In this document: in pieces, positions 33,401-44,169 of the stretch
Position numbering within the stretch: the first letter of the stretch is position 1
Layout: the number at the start of each line of letters is the position of its first letter
Origin: Hysterangium stoloniferum
Lineage: Eukaryota > Basidiomycota > Agaricomycetes > Hysterangiales > Hysterangiaceae
Assembly: GCA_015178975.1 (NCBI GenBank)
Contig: WHVD01000036.1
Span: 186,001-250,000, forward strand
Direction: 5' to 3'
DNA: 64,000 nucleotides
Program-made: the position numbers and the translations under genes
Notes under the pieces: model-generated
Database searches by the model: none
What the model was told of the DNA's origin: nothing
The model's input: the letters and a program-made list of their open reading frames with translations, nothing else

Positions 33401-34392
33401 TGAGATATGGCTGTTATGGATGAGGGGAATGCGGAGGGACTAGTTTGAGATAGCAATTGTTTAATTGTAAGTTTCCTTTCCTTCTTTCACTTTCTCATCC
33501 ACTGGATGCATTGGGCTATGATACTGATTACTTGTTGCATCTTTCAGGATTTGGATTACAACTACACCTTAATGCGAGAATTACCACGCTACATGCACTC
33601 GCTTTCGTTTCCGCTGTCCTACCTTTGTGGTAATCCGCTCGAATGCGAACCAACTGTTCACCTAGATATCAGGCCTTTGGATCCATATGAGGAGGGGGGC
33701 GCAGCGTTCGGGGGGAGTACCTTTGGAGGCCGATTTGCATTCGCAGGGGACGGGCAGGGCAGGGAGACGGGGGGAAGAAGATGTTCAAGTGTGAGAGTTA
33801 TTCCGAGGTGTGTGTTTTATTATTCACGTTTATGTTTCAATCAGCAATACGAACATTAAAAACTCAGGTCTACCGGAACCCGAGCTGTCTCGTCCAATAC
33901 CGCTGGGAACACTCCCCACACTGGCGCGAAGCAAGCAACTTTCTCCTGTCGAAACATCAGCAACTGCAGCTCCCGGAGGTGGGCAGTTTTTTTCGCTCCG
34001 TCTGTCTCTCTCTCAGCACACCGCGCTAAAGAGCCTTCCCACCAGCCGCAGCCATCCTCTCCCACCTCTCACCCACCACCTCGGGCGGCGGTACATCCCT
34101 CGCTGAAGACCGGCCCCTCTGGCCTCATAATGGTCTGGCGGACTCCTCCCCACCCCGAACTCACTTCTAACGTCCGAGTCTTCGTTTGCTAATGCCAATG
34201 GTGGTAATGGTCATAATACTTCGCCAATGCTGGTGTCAACGTTACGTCTTCTTCCCATTCGGGCGGCGCCTACACAAACAGCAACGGCGTCGTACCCTAG
34301 CCCCACGGACCCTGGAGATATGAGAAAAAGTGAGGATCAGGCGAATGCTGATGCGGAGATGGAGACCCGGGTGTCGCCTGGTCGGGTTGGGA
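30496..34392. other. Degenerate GC-richer block with duplicated segments, no confident gene
   Basis: Many medium frames overlap on both strands, Ser/Pro/Thr-rich on the plus strand (32889-33443, 33810-34106) and Arg/Gly-rich on the minus strand. Protein-like minus-strand pieces include GMSDDGSVNIYKSYFPEYL (30640-30700) and the separate GPGLVFNRAGVGVITSFLT (about 31980-32035). I cannot assign a family. The block looks like one or more decayed host genes with tandem duplication rather than transposon sequence. Confidence 0.35.
31187..31925. repeat. Tandem duplication, period about 395 bases
   Basis: 31187-31525 and 31582-31925 share long matching runs: CTTCGTTAGGA, AACACCAGCGGTGTCAA, GATGTTGATGAACTTGCGAC, CATACCAAGGGGAGTCTGCG and GCAGTGCGAAAATCGACTAG. 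Identity is about 85% by eye with small length changes. No frame is clearly preserved in both units. Confidence 0.85.
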
Positions 34393-34575
34393 CTGCATCA
34401 GGAAAGTGGGAAGATCAGTAAGTATACCGTCTTACATTGTCTAGAGCCATCTAGGAGAGCTGGCTAGCTCACCTAGACTCGGCTAGACACATTACGGTCG
34501 CGATGACCCTATTTAATAGTCTGTATAAAGCTCCCAATATATCTAGGGAGGCTAGGGAGTCTGCATAATGGGTCT
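34393..34575. repeat. Direct repeat R2, copy 2
   Basis: Second copy of the 30331-30495 segment, 4.06 kb downstream in the same orientation, ending at the shared GTCTGCATAATGGGT / GTCTACATAATGGGT block. Confidence 0.65.
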
Positions 34576-35883
34576 AGACATTCCCAATCCATGATGTGGG
34601 GTCGGTGACCGTTACCTATGACTACTGCGAGGAGCGGCATGCGGGGCAGCACGAACACGAACACGAACATAAGAGTGAAGGCGAGAGCGGTGCCCGTGAC
34701 GATTCCCATTCTGGGTCCGGTTCCTGTTACGCAGTTCAGGCCGGTTACTGGGACATTCTAGCCCGGGTCCGAACCCGACATCACAGTATCGTGGGTATCA
34801 TTCGCATGTGGCGGCTGCTGGACGTGGTACTAATCCTGCGCATGCATCCGTTACCCGAGCCCATACGCAGTCGCAGCCTTGTAACACGAAATCACGTCTG
34901 CGGGGCTTGCTCCGAAAATATGATTCCACTCCGACTTGCATCCCAGGACTAGGCTTTTAAGGCTCGCGCAACTCGCACAGATTCTTCGCCGGCAGACCAG
35001 TCATCTTTCATGATAGGTGGAAAAGAATGTATCTGGGGATAAGATGTTCGACCGTGGTCACAACATGGCTATGGTGGCTGTTCTCAGCGATCACGATTTA
35101 AAAAAACGACAAAACTGACAGTTTGTCAAATCTGTTGTGATTTCACGTTGGCACTTAAATGAAATCATTTGAAAGCACAGGCCATGCCTTAGAAGAATCC
35201 TCATCACGTTGCCGAACGGGACCTCAATACCAAGATTCTAACTGTTCCTGCAGCAAATAAGATTAGCAACATGGGTTTCCGGGAATTCACACCAAAGAGT
35301 AAATAAATGAAAATGTACTTACAGTATAACACAACCACATATATCGCTCACTCATGTCTGTTGGTGATCACCCTGACCTTCCTAGAATATCACAGAATAT
35401 CACAGAATATATTTTACATAGCTTTAGTAATAGCTCTGCCATCCCTTCAAGCACTTTCTTCCTGTAAATGCTCGCTGGTAGATACATGTCAAGTTATATA
35501 TTATAATATCTACTGTGGTCTGCGCAAGTTCCCAATAACGTCACCCTGGCAACGGATGCAATACTGGCTCGCCACCCTCTTAGTGTTTCATATAATGGTG
35601 CTGGCTAGGTGTAATGGTGTTATGTGCAATTTCCGTAAGATACATCCTGCCAGAAAAGACAGACATATCATCTTACAAGGCAAGTCACGCGCCATCTGTA
35701 CTTCACACATCTAAATGGGTGATAATTGGGCGAGGCAGAAGGAAAAACACATGTATCTATGAAGTGTTTACAATGAAACAAAAGTTGAGATACAGAATGT
35801 GAGTGAGGGAATGCGACTCCGAACAGGAGATAATAATAAAGGCTATAGCCAGTCTGATAAGAAGACCGAGGAACTTGTTCATT
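34576..35883. other. Spacer, no supported gene
   Basis: Contains a 135-codon hydrophobic plus-strand frame (35307-35714) that I do not trust, and a (AGAATATCAC)n triplet near 35383-35412. Nothing else recognised. Confidence 0.4.
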
Positions 35884-37395
35884 TTATGGTGCCGTCCTTT
35901 GCGTCGTTTCCTGTTCCCACCTAAACAAGGCCTGCATGCCTTTTTCGGACACAGTACTACATGACACGAGTTCAAGAAGCTGACGCAATATTGCCCCCTT
36001 GTCCAGAGCCCGAACAAAGTCGGAAGATAATGCGCTAGCAGCCTACATGGGATACTTTAGGTACGTAGAACGTGCGGAAACTCAAACAACTGGGCTTACT
36101 TCTCGAAACACATTTCTCAAGGTAGCAGCTTCGTCCTTCAATGGCCAGCACTCTTTAGTCGGCATTAAACGAGGTTGAAGTCCGTATTTAGGGTCATAAG
36201 TAGCATCGTAACGTATGAAATCGGGATATCTTGCCCCTAGACAAGCAGGAAGAGAAGAATGTATCTAGGGTGCGTATAAGCCCCTAATGTGATATTGCGT
36301 GACATCCATGGTCATGAACGTACCTCCCAGTCAACTATGCCAGACACGGTCGCATTTTTAACCATGATGTTTTGGTTATTCAAATCCATGTGGACCAAAA
36401 CAGGAACAAGCATGGCGGGGTCATCTCGAGGAATCATACTGATCCCTAAAGTGCGGATTCTGTCAAAAAGGTCAGGAAGAGAAAAATCGTATAAAGCCTG
36501 GTCGTGAGTGTGTGCAAAGGCATGATCCAATTGAAGAGTGATATATCTTGGGATATGACATTAGTGGGGAATGAGGAAGACGGGGAAGATCAATCACTGT
36601 TCTAGCGTAGCGCATGGCTCTATAGGCAACAAAGTCATGTGCGGTAAGATAGACCCAATGATGGGGAGACCGTCGGGGGTGAGGGTTTCTAGAGAACCGA
36701 TGGAAGGCAGGCACACGTTAAAAATTCCAACGAAGGACGTAACGAGAGATTTCACAAAGGTGATCTGCCAGTAGAGATGTGAATGGCGCATTCAAATTGA
36801 TCAAGGCGGTTATATTTACTCTTTCGTCCGCGGAGAGTTTTGGCCAAGCCATCCATTGACCTTCACCGTAGAGTCGATTCATGATCATGAATGGCGCACC
36901 AACACTGTTGTTTAAGGCGAAATCGGAAGCATGTACACGTGGTGCTGGAACCTGGGGACTGACACGTTGCAGAAGCTCAAGGATGGCTACTTCGCGTGAG
37001 ATTTTCTTCACAGCCCAACTGGATGATATGGGATCAGCCTTGAAGTTCCATTGAATTCTGATAACTAGAGGAGGGCCTGTTCTCATCTCTAACTCGTACA
37101 CCTTAGGAAGTGCGAGTAAGTGGGTAAGTGGGATTGGTGGAATTAACTCAATAACTGACAACGTTGAAAAACCCCCATCCAAGTAGCATGGCGTGCACCA
37201 CTTCCCTACCAAGTAAATTGTACACCGCTTCGTTAAGAGGTTGCATATCAACATCCTCCTGTTTGTATCCAGGACGGGATGGGTTGTATGTCGATGGTGC
37301 CACCGAATGCGGCACATAGAAGGGAAGCTTCTGGTATGGATCAGTATATATCTAAATAAAAATAACATATTTACATTTATATCCAGTGAGGACAT
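35884..37395 (-). pseudogene. APH-fold kinase-like protein (aminoglycoside phosphotransferase family), decayed
   Basis: Small-molecule kinase fold; the fungal substrate is unknown. Minus-strand parts in order: MSSLDIN at 37395; an N-lobe with KLPFYVPHS and GWGFFNV (37150-37350); an intron of about 58 bases; YELEMRTGPPLVIRIQW and REVAILELLQRVSPQVPAPR (36950-37100); the catalytic loop LVHMDLNNQNIMV and the metal site GIVDWE (36330-36400); an intron starting GTACGT; YPDFIRYDATYDPKYG (about 36190); another intron; and a C-terminal helix ending TTQRTAP at the TAA at 35884. The middle (36540-36800) jumps between frames: PSIGSLETLTPDGLPIIG sits in one frame and AHDFVAYRAMRYARTV in another, with a TAA at 36718. 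The first gap would need a 23-base intron, too short to be credible. I read it as a pseudogene with a nearly complete outline. Confidence 0.65.
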
Positions 37396-40120
37396 CTTGA
37401 TAGTGATATCGAACTTTGCAATGCGAGCGCTTCAACGCGTTAAGTTAGCTAGGTCCCAAATACGCTGAGTAGAGACTACTTCTAAACAAAACAAGGGGTG
37501 AACCGGGGGGCTGTTGACGCAAAGGGGGGGGGGGGGGAGGTATATGTCGGTACACCGTGGACGTGAGCAAAAAGCGTTGATATTACTAAGCTACTATACA
37601 GGACTATGTAGTTTTAACGCGAAATATATTAGGACCCACAAGTGTCATCCTGTTGAGATTATTACCGAACGGCCAAAATTTCAACAGAGGCTTCCAGATA
37701 CTCCACAACTTTCCTCTGTGTAAAAGGGATGAATACCAGCCCTATGACCTTCACCCAAAGTACTTTGTGAGACATTTGTATCATCCACAGCCTTGGGCCA
37801 TCATGACAGGTGATTATTTCAGGCACTCCAAACATCCTTCCACAACCATTATTCATGCAGCATCCTGAGATTGATCCACCTGAGTATGATGGTATCTCTG
37901 TCAGTAGTGTCTGAATAATTCATCACATAACTGTTGCATTCTTCCATTTTGGTTTGATTGGGTCATCACCAGGTGTTTTGTTCCACATTGGATTTACATC
38001 TTCCTATGTGACTGTGTTTGCTCTTCCTATGTGACTGTGTTTGCTCTTCCTAAGTCATATTGAGGGCCTCTGCACATTCCAACTCCCCATTCCAACTCCT
38101 CATTTATGCTCATTCATACACATACCCCACTTCCCTCCCATTCCACTCATCTGTCTGGCATTGAATCATTTGGTATAAACTATTGTCTTAAATTCTATTA
38201 TTTTTGAGTTCAAATATTGATTTAGGACCTTCTACTTTGGTATAACCTTTCAATATTCAGTTATTCTATTCCACAAGCCTTGGGCATGGCTCATTTCCAT
38301 CCCCTCATATTAGGGTGATCTCTTGTAGTTTAATACTTCTGCTGACCTCCCATTTGTAGAATGTGGCCCCTGCATTTTTCTTCTGACTCTTGTTACCAAC
38401 CATTCTGTCACAAGGCATTCCATTATTGCTAGTGTTAGTCTCTGCAAAATCAGTCCATTTCAGTCCTTCTGGTGAGGTGGGGGTTCTCACTCCCTCTATC
38501 TTCCTTAATACTCACCTTTCATGTTTTGACAATACTCCATCCTTGGTATGCCACTCTCTTTGGATCCCAAGTTGTTATGGATGAAAATGGGAAGAAAAGG
38601 AATTAGGTATGTATCATTGTGATGGGGAAGAAATAATTGTTTAATGATTGGAGGAATTGTATCAAGTCCAGTAGATTCCATCAAGTGACTTTGATGCTTT
38701 CAAGAGTGCTGAGGGATTCCAAAGGTTGACAGTATTCAACCACAAATCTTCCTCAGGCCCATAGTCTTTCCATCAAATTCGAAAGAATAGTCAATTCTGA
38801 TGTTTTTGGTGTCCTACAGTCACTTCAACTTTGTATTCCTCTTCATCACCACTCAGCTCTCTAGGATTCTCAAGTCAGTCTCTTTGCCCAAATTCTTGGA
38901 GAGAGAAATGGTATTTCTTGAGATGATCTCAATTGATGACTGGATGCATTTGATATTCAGGGAGAATCTCGAGTTAGAATACTTGGGGATTAACTCATTC
39001 TTAACCCTCAAATAGTCTGATTTGTTTCTGAATGATTTTTCATCTGCTTTCTTTGACTTCTCCCATTTGCAAGGAATGTGGATCAACTAGGATGAAATCC
39101 CCCATAGATATTCCCTCTGTGGGTCTTCATCTTTTGTTACAAGCTCCAGCCTGAGTCTCCTAGGCTTGTGCAATTGAATCTCATGCCATTTGTCAATGCT
39201 TCCCTAGCTCCATAATCCATTGATTAGCCATGAGACTGTCTGAGAGTATGCTAGGGATTATAGAGTCATCTCCTCCTAAGATATAGGACATGCCTCCTGA
39301 AAGGTCAATTATGAAAGTATAGAAATAAATTAGTCAAAAGAAGCAAGTAATAGAAAAAGATATCAAAATAAAACTGAATGCAATGTAACAGAAGAATAAT
39401 AAATGGCTTGAGGCATCAAATGATGCAAACATGTAGAATGAGTGACAGGAACGAGTCAGGACAGAGTGGAACAGCATGACCAAAAGGGTAAGGTGCAGTA
39501 AGTGAAGTGGTGGGATGCTGCCAGCTGTGACATTCCAATCAGGGGTACTGATATTATGATGCCAGAGGATTCCCAGAGTGAAAAAAAGTTACAGAGGCTC
39601 ACAAATGAGATTCCTGATACCATGTACTCAAACAATTACCTTTTTGGCCACACTCTTCTATTTCTGTTCTGACAGCCTTCTCTTATTCTTTGCATTATTT
39701 ACTTGTGGAATTACTTGTCTTTTCAATTCTTATTACTTCATTTTTAATCCTTAGACTCATTATTTTAAGTAGCTACCTGTTTTCCTCATTCTCCTCTTTT
39801 GACCATTACTTGTACTTCTGTTTTGGAACTTTGTCCATGTTCTGTATCATCCCATTTCTCATTATCTTGTTTGTATAAAGTCCTTTACATGTACTCTACT
39901 ATTCCCCAGTTTGAATATAAACTTAGGAATTACCTTCCTTATCATTAGTGTCTCATACATACTTCAGCCTTCAGCAAGTGCAAGACCCTAATCATCTTGA
40001 GCTTTGACTCTGGCACTCCAGATATTAGCTAAATGCTGACTCCTTCCTAGTCAAATGTACTTCTTGTTTTGTTTTCAAAATACCAGAGGACCCAGACAGT
40101 TCATGTGAGGTTGCAACATA
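37396..40120. other. Long stretch without a confident gene
   Basis: Holds a run of 14 G (37524-37537), a 23-base tandem repeat (CTTCCTATGTGACTGTGTTTG, 38001-38050) and stop-ridden minus-strand frames between 37870 and 39090 with protein-like islands (GLKWTDFAETNTSNNGMPCD). These may be an old DNA transposon or retroelement, but no catalytic motif is visible. 39300-40120 shows nothing. Confidence 0.35.
37524..37537. repeat. Run of 14 G
   Basis: Homopolymer, prone to length error. It lies just upstream of the decayed APH-fold gene and is of no known function. Confidence 0.9.
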
Positions 40121-41110
40121 CAGTGGCTCAAAAAAGTGTCCAAATATTGCAAACCTTTTCAAAGAAAATCCAATAACAAATCACACAGGGCATCTATAAT
40201 CATTATGTTATGGTAGAAATTGAACTTTAATATCTCAGCTACAAAATGACTCCAACTCTGTCCTAGTCCAATCAGTATTGGTGGAACTATAAATTTTTGA
40301 AAACATGAGCACACTTGGACACTTTTTTGAGGACCATTTTTTAACTACAAAACAACAGTTCATTACTTTGTATTACCTCCCTTGGCCCTAATTACAGCTT
40401 CCAATCTTCTGGGCATACTTTCTATGAGTCCCTGACAATCTTCTTCAGTGATATTTGTTGAATACAGTATAATACCCCCTAGAGTGTAGTTCTAGTACAT
40501 GCAGGATTAGTGGAGAAAATAGTCTATCTGATAAATGGACAGCTCACCTCAGTCTTGGATATTCATAGTATAATAGACTGAGGCAAAGCTACAATTGACA
40601 CTGATATATGTGTGTGTGATTGTTGATGTGATGGGGGCAAAGAGAATATTGTTTGCCTGATTTCAGACTCAATCAACCTTGATGCATATAGATGTATATG
40701 TGGTGTCTTTCTTCCTCAACAATATTCCCCCACTCTATTGATGCCCACTCCCATAATTCCCAAACTCCCTTAGTTCGTACCTCATAATCTACAATCTTCC
40801 TTTTTAAGGTAGTCCAGAGATGTTCCATGGGATTGAAATCTGGGGATTGTGCTGACCAGTCCAGAACAGAGATATATTTTGGTCTTCAAACCATTTCTGA
40901 GAAATTTTTGAGGTATGCTTGGAATCATTGTCCTGTTGGAATATTAATTCGCCTTCCATAATTTCCAATTTCCTAATGCTTCCCAAAAGATCATCCTCCA
41001 CAATGCTCACCTACTGTGGTGGCAATATGAAATTTGGATACAATGAAAGAGAATATCACTTGCCATGCAAGCAAATCCAAGTTGCTATCAGTCCTAATGT
41101 ATCATGATAA
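40121..41110 (-). mobile_element. Tc1-type DNA transposon remnant
   Basis: The left end reads TA then CAGTGGCTCAAAAAAGTGTC, a typical Tc1/mariner terminus. A minus-strand transposase piece carries the second catalytic aspartate in FQQDNDSKHTSKISQKWFED (about 40885-40945), with DDLLGSIRKLEIMEGEL before it; the region after it has lost its frame before the conserved glutamate. An inverted partial copy of the end motif (GGACACTTTTTTGAGGACC) lies at 40316-40334. A clear right terminus was not found, so the right edge is approximate. Decayed by substitutions and frame changes, and split by the solo LTR at 40456-40721. It differs from the Tc1 copy at 16333. Confidence 0.75.
40456..40721. repeat. 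266-base solo LTR inserted in the Tc1 remnant
   Basis: Starts TGTTGA and ends TCAACA, with target duplication ATATT at 40451-40455 and 40722-40726. Length and ends fit a Copia-type solo LTR. Sequence on both sides belongs to the Tc1 remnant, which gives the insertion order. Confidence 0.85.
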
Positions 41111-43169
41111 CACAACATAATATGCTATAAGTATTAATAAAGAGGTGGTACTTATGGGCCAGAAATCAATTTCTCTTCTTTCTCCATTCAATTCACGACA
41201 CACATACTTGATTACGAGTTAACCCTCATGCATGATTTATTTCTTATGGTCAATATTCTATCTTCAGTTTTTTTATGAAATCGGGGATGTTGTCCTGTCC
41301 CTCTGGATTTCATAATGGTATACTAATATAACTTATTTTTCCTAGCCATTCGTCACCACAACTACCCTACACCGAGCATTGGTGTAGTGTGCAAGATTTA
41401 TGAATGTCTCAATGTGGTACAGTTTAATGAGGTAGTCCCCTGAGCCAACTACATTTGTTGATTTTTCCTTTGTTGAGAAAATTGGAAATCACCAAATCTC
41501 AGGGGTCCAGGCCATCGTGGCATTCCCATACCAAACCCCCTCTCCCTGGGGCAGTTCATTGGTCTCTGTCCACATGACCTGTACCAGTCTCCACTCTGCA
41601 AGTAAATTCCCCCTTATTATATATTTGCACTGTACCATGTGACAAGAATCTTGGCACCACAATCATGTCCTGATAATCTCAAAGGTGTTGATTACTTACT
41701 GAGTCATTAGTGATCCCTATGGCATCACCCTCAAGAACCACGATCATTATAGATACCAGTAACCTATATAAAGCTGTATGGATATTCTGTCCAGTCATTA
41801 ATCACCAAACCTCTTCCCTGAGCCCTCATCACCTTGGTAAAACCTACCCCTACATTACGTGCTATGAGTGTAATACCATCCATCTTTTCACCCACCCAAT
41901 ACTGATTAGAATATCCTGAAGACCTGTTGTTGCACTCAACCCACTGTTGATGGCATTGTGCCCCAAGTAGTCCCAGTTATTGCAGCTCCCAAGACGTGCA
42001 ATTGTTTGACATGTGGTTGTAAAGAACTGAAAAGGTAATAATTGTCAATGTGTCCCCATAGTGTACATCACGTGACGAGGACTCTCAGACGTCTAATTAA
42101 TGTGCCGTTAGGCTGTTTCCCCCACTGTCGGTGATATTCCTGTGGATAACACTTGTGAGTGTCCACTTCCTTGCCAGTGTAAAGATTATTTCGGACAAAT
42201 GTGCCAACCTGGTAAGACATGTGCAATGGTGGCTCCAAGTAGACATCAAGAAATTGAAACTTGATTGCTGCTAAATATTAAACCTGGCTGATTGAGTTTG
42301 AGGAAGGCTTATTTTAACCCCAATTCACAATTCAAGTTGACTTCATAGTTTTATATTACTGACCCACACAAAGGCTAAGAATTCTATATTTGAAGCTTTG
42401 GTTGATGAATGGTGGGAGTGACAAGGGCTAAACTGAGGAATGCTTGTCAAAAGTAGTCAATGATATTTCCTTATTAGTGATTTTTAAATAATTTTTGCAC
42501 ATCTTCACCTTATAACCATGCTTGTTACATGTGAGATATATCATTATTACAATGTTATTTTCCTTTGCTGACTCACCTACCCATGGAATTATCTTGAGAT
42601 CGATGATCTTGACTGTAAAAAATGGGACAAATTTCATGATCAACAACTTTCATACAGATACTTGCCCTATATGGTATTAGGACTCTGCAACTCCCAAAAC
42701 CAAGGGCGATAAGGAATTAAATCAATGCCACATAATCAACTAAAATTTCCTTGAGAATATTGAACTTTCTGCTAACACGTGTAGATTACTGCAATGATAA
42801 ACCATACTTGAAAAAAATATTGTGCCATCCTGCATGACTGACAGTGACTGTTGGAGGGTAAGGGATTATTCCCAAATCCACGAACCCTTACCATACCATT
42901 CATTTCTGGAGGATATAGAGACATGTGATACTTGGATTAGCAATCAACCAAGCCCTCCACATAAGTTTCCAACTAGTGCAAGCATATTTTCTATTTCACA
43001 GTGGCTTGCCAGTGTGTGACCAGGATTCAGACCCGTGGGCATGGAGGTAACGTTATGTTGCCTTATTGGGTATCATTCCAAATATTATGAGTTGTTGTTG
43101 TTTAGAGTGTATTTGATGGAAGCATCCTGACGTCAAAATGTCTAATAAAATGATCTCACATAGGGACTC
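41111..43169. other. AT-rich stretch, no confident gene
   Basis: Only short frames. A cysteine-rich plus-strand stretch near 42140-42230 (TCECPLPCQCKDYFGQMCQP) is noted but lacks start, stop and splice context. Nothing else recognised. Confidence 0.35.
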
Positions 43170-43439
43170 TGTTAAATTTGATGATGAAACACACTTTTTT
43201 ATAGGGGGAGTCCACCAATTATTGCAACTTTTCATATAAAGATGCTAATTGTGGACCATGCATTTGGAGGTTAATGTGTGTCAGAACCACTATACACCTC
43301 CCAGAGCACCAAACCTATATTGTTAGGAGGTGCTACACTAACTGACACAAGATATTGAGACACAAGTACTTTTATTACAAGCTTATTAAACTCTTGTAGA
43401 TTGTATTGCAATAGAGTCAACTCATACTATTGTTTAATA
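43170..43439. repeat. LTR-like dispersed repeat R1, copy 2, with 5-base target duplication
   Basis: 270 bases matching 273-544. Flanked by GACTC at 43165-43169 and 43440-43444, different from the GTTCA at copy 1, so the two copies are independent insertions. It lies just outside element D. Confidence 0.8.
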
Positions 43440-43482
43440 GACTCGTAGTTCAGGATTATATAAGTTGCCCTTTGTTCAAGGA

Positions 43483-43687
43483 AACTCTACCAGGTGTGAC
43501 ACGTCAGCTATACAGCATGCAATGTATTTTCCCACGCCTTAAGCACCCTCATACATCAGTTCAATGTACCCTATAAAGAATAAGGTGTCCTGTAATGGGG
43601 AGGCAATAAAGTGGAATAGACAATAGAGCATAATCTGGGGGATACTAATCTGGGGGATATAAAGTGTGAATGACTTGTCCCCTTACA
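43483..43687 (-). repeat. LTR of element D, left (3') side
   Basis: About 205 bases shared with 48120-48329, from AAGGAAACTCTACCAGGTGT to CCCCTTACA. Sequence to its left does not match the rest of the right LTR. Confidence 0.8.
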
Positions 43688-43699
43688 TCACCCCCCCAT

Positions 43700-44137
43700 C
43701 TAGGTGTGGTGCCCCCACACACGAGTGTTAGCCAACCTCAACTTGGGGTCCCTGAAAATGGCAAAGTCTTTCTCTTGAATGGGTCTGGGTGCACCTGAGT
43801 GTAGTCGATGAAACTCAGTGACCAGTTCTGGTGCATGGACATCCTTGGCATCCACCCACCCATTTTCCTCATAGCCATAACCTCTCCATTTGATAAGATA
43901 CTGGAACTTCCTGTAGTGCATCCTGCTATCTAGGACCTCCTCCACCCCATATTCCTCTTGGTTACCTACAAGATCTGGGGGGGGTTGGTAGGGGTTAGGA
44001 TGGCCTGGAAATGGGTCCACTGGAGCAAGCATGAGTTTAACAACAGGGAAAACTGGGTGTAAACACTTGAGCTTTTGAGGTAAACACAGTCGATATGCAT
44101 GTGTGCCCACTGCCCTTTTTACCATGAAGGGGCCCAA
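43700..44137 (-). CDS. Chromodomain tail of element D
   Basis: Reads LHPVFPVVKLMLAPVDPF, then YGVEEVLDSRM and FQYLIKWRGYGYEENGWVD, a chromodomain with the KWRGY box, ending just before the 3' LTR. There is no room for an antisense gene here, unlike B and C. Confidence 0.85.
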   Translation of the reverse strand: MGPFMVKRAVGTHAYRLCLPQKLKCLHPVFPVVKLMLAPVDPFPGHPNPYQPPPDLVGNQEEYGVEEVLDSRMHYRKFQYLIKWRGYGYEENGWVDAKDVHAPELVTEFHRLHSGAPRPIQEKDFAIFRDPKLRLANTRVWGHHT

Positions 44138-44169
44138 ACACTGGTGTGCCAGTTTGGCTGATGGTCAGG

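Noticed and set aside
35307-35714. 135-codon hydrophobic plus-strand frame
   Set aside because: No recognised motif, no splice context, AT-rich composition that yields hydrophobic codons by chance.
42140-42230. Cysteine-rich stretch as a small secreted protein
   Set aside because: Only one short frame piece, with no start, signal peptide, stop or introns that can be supported.
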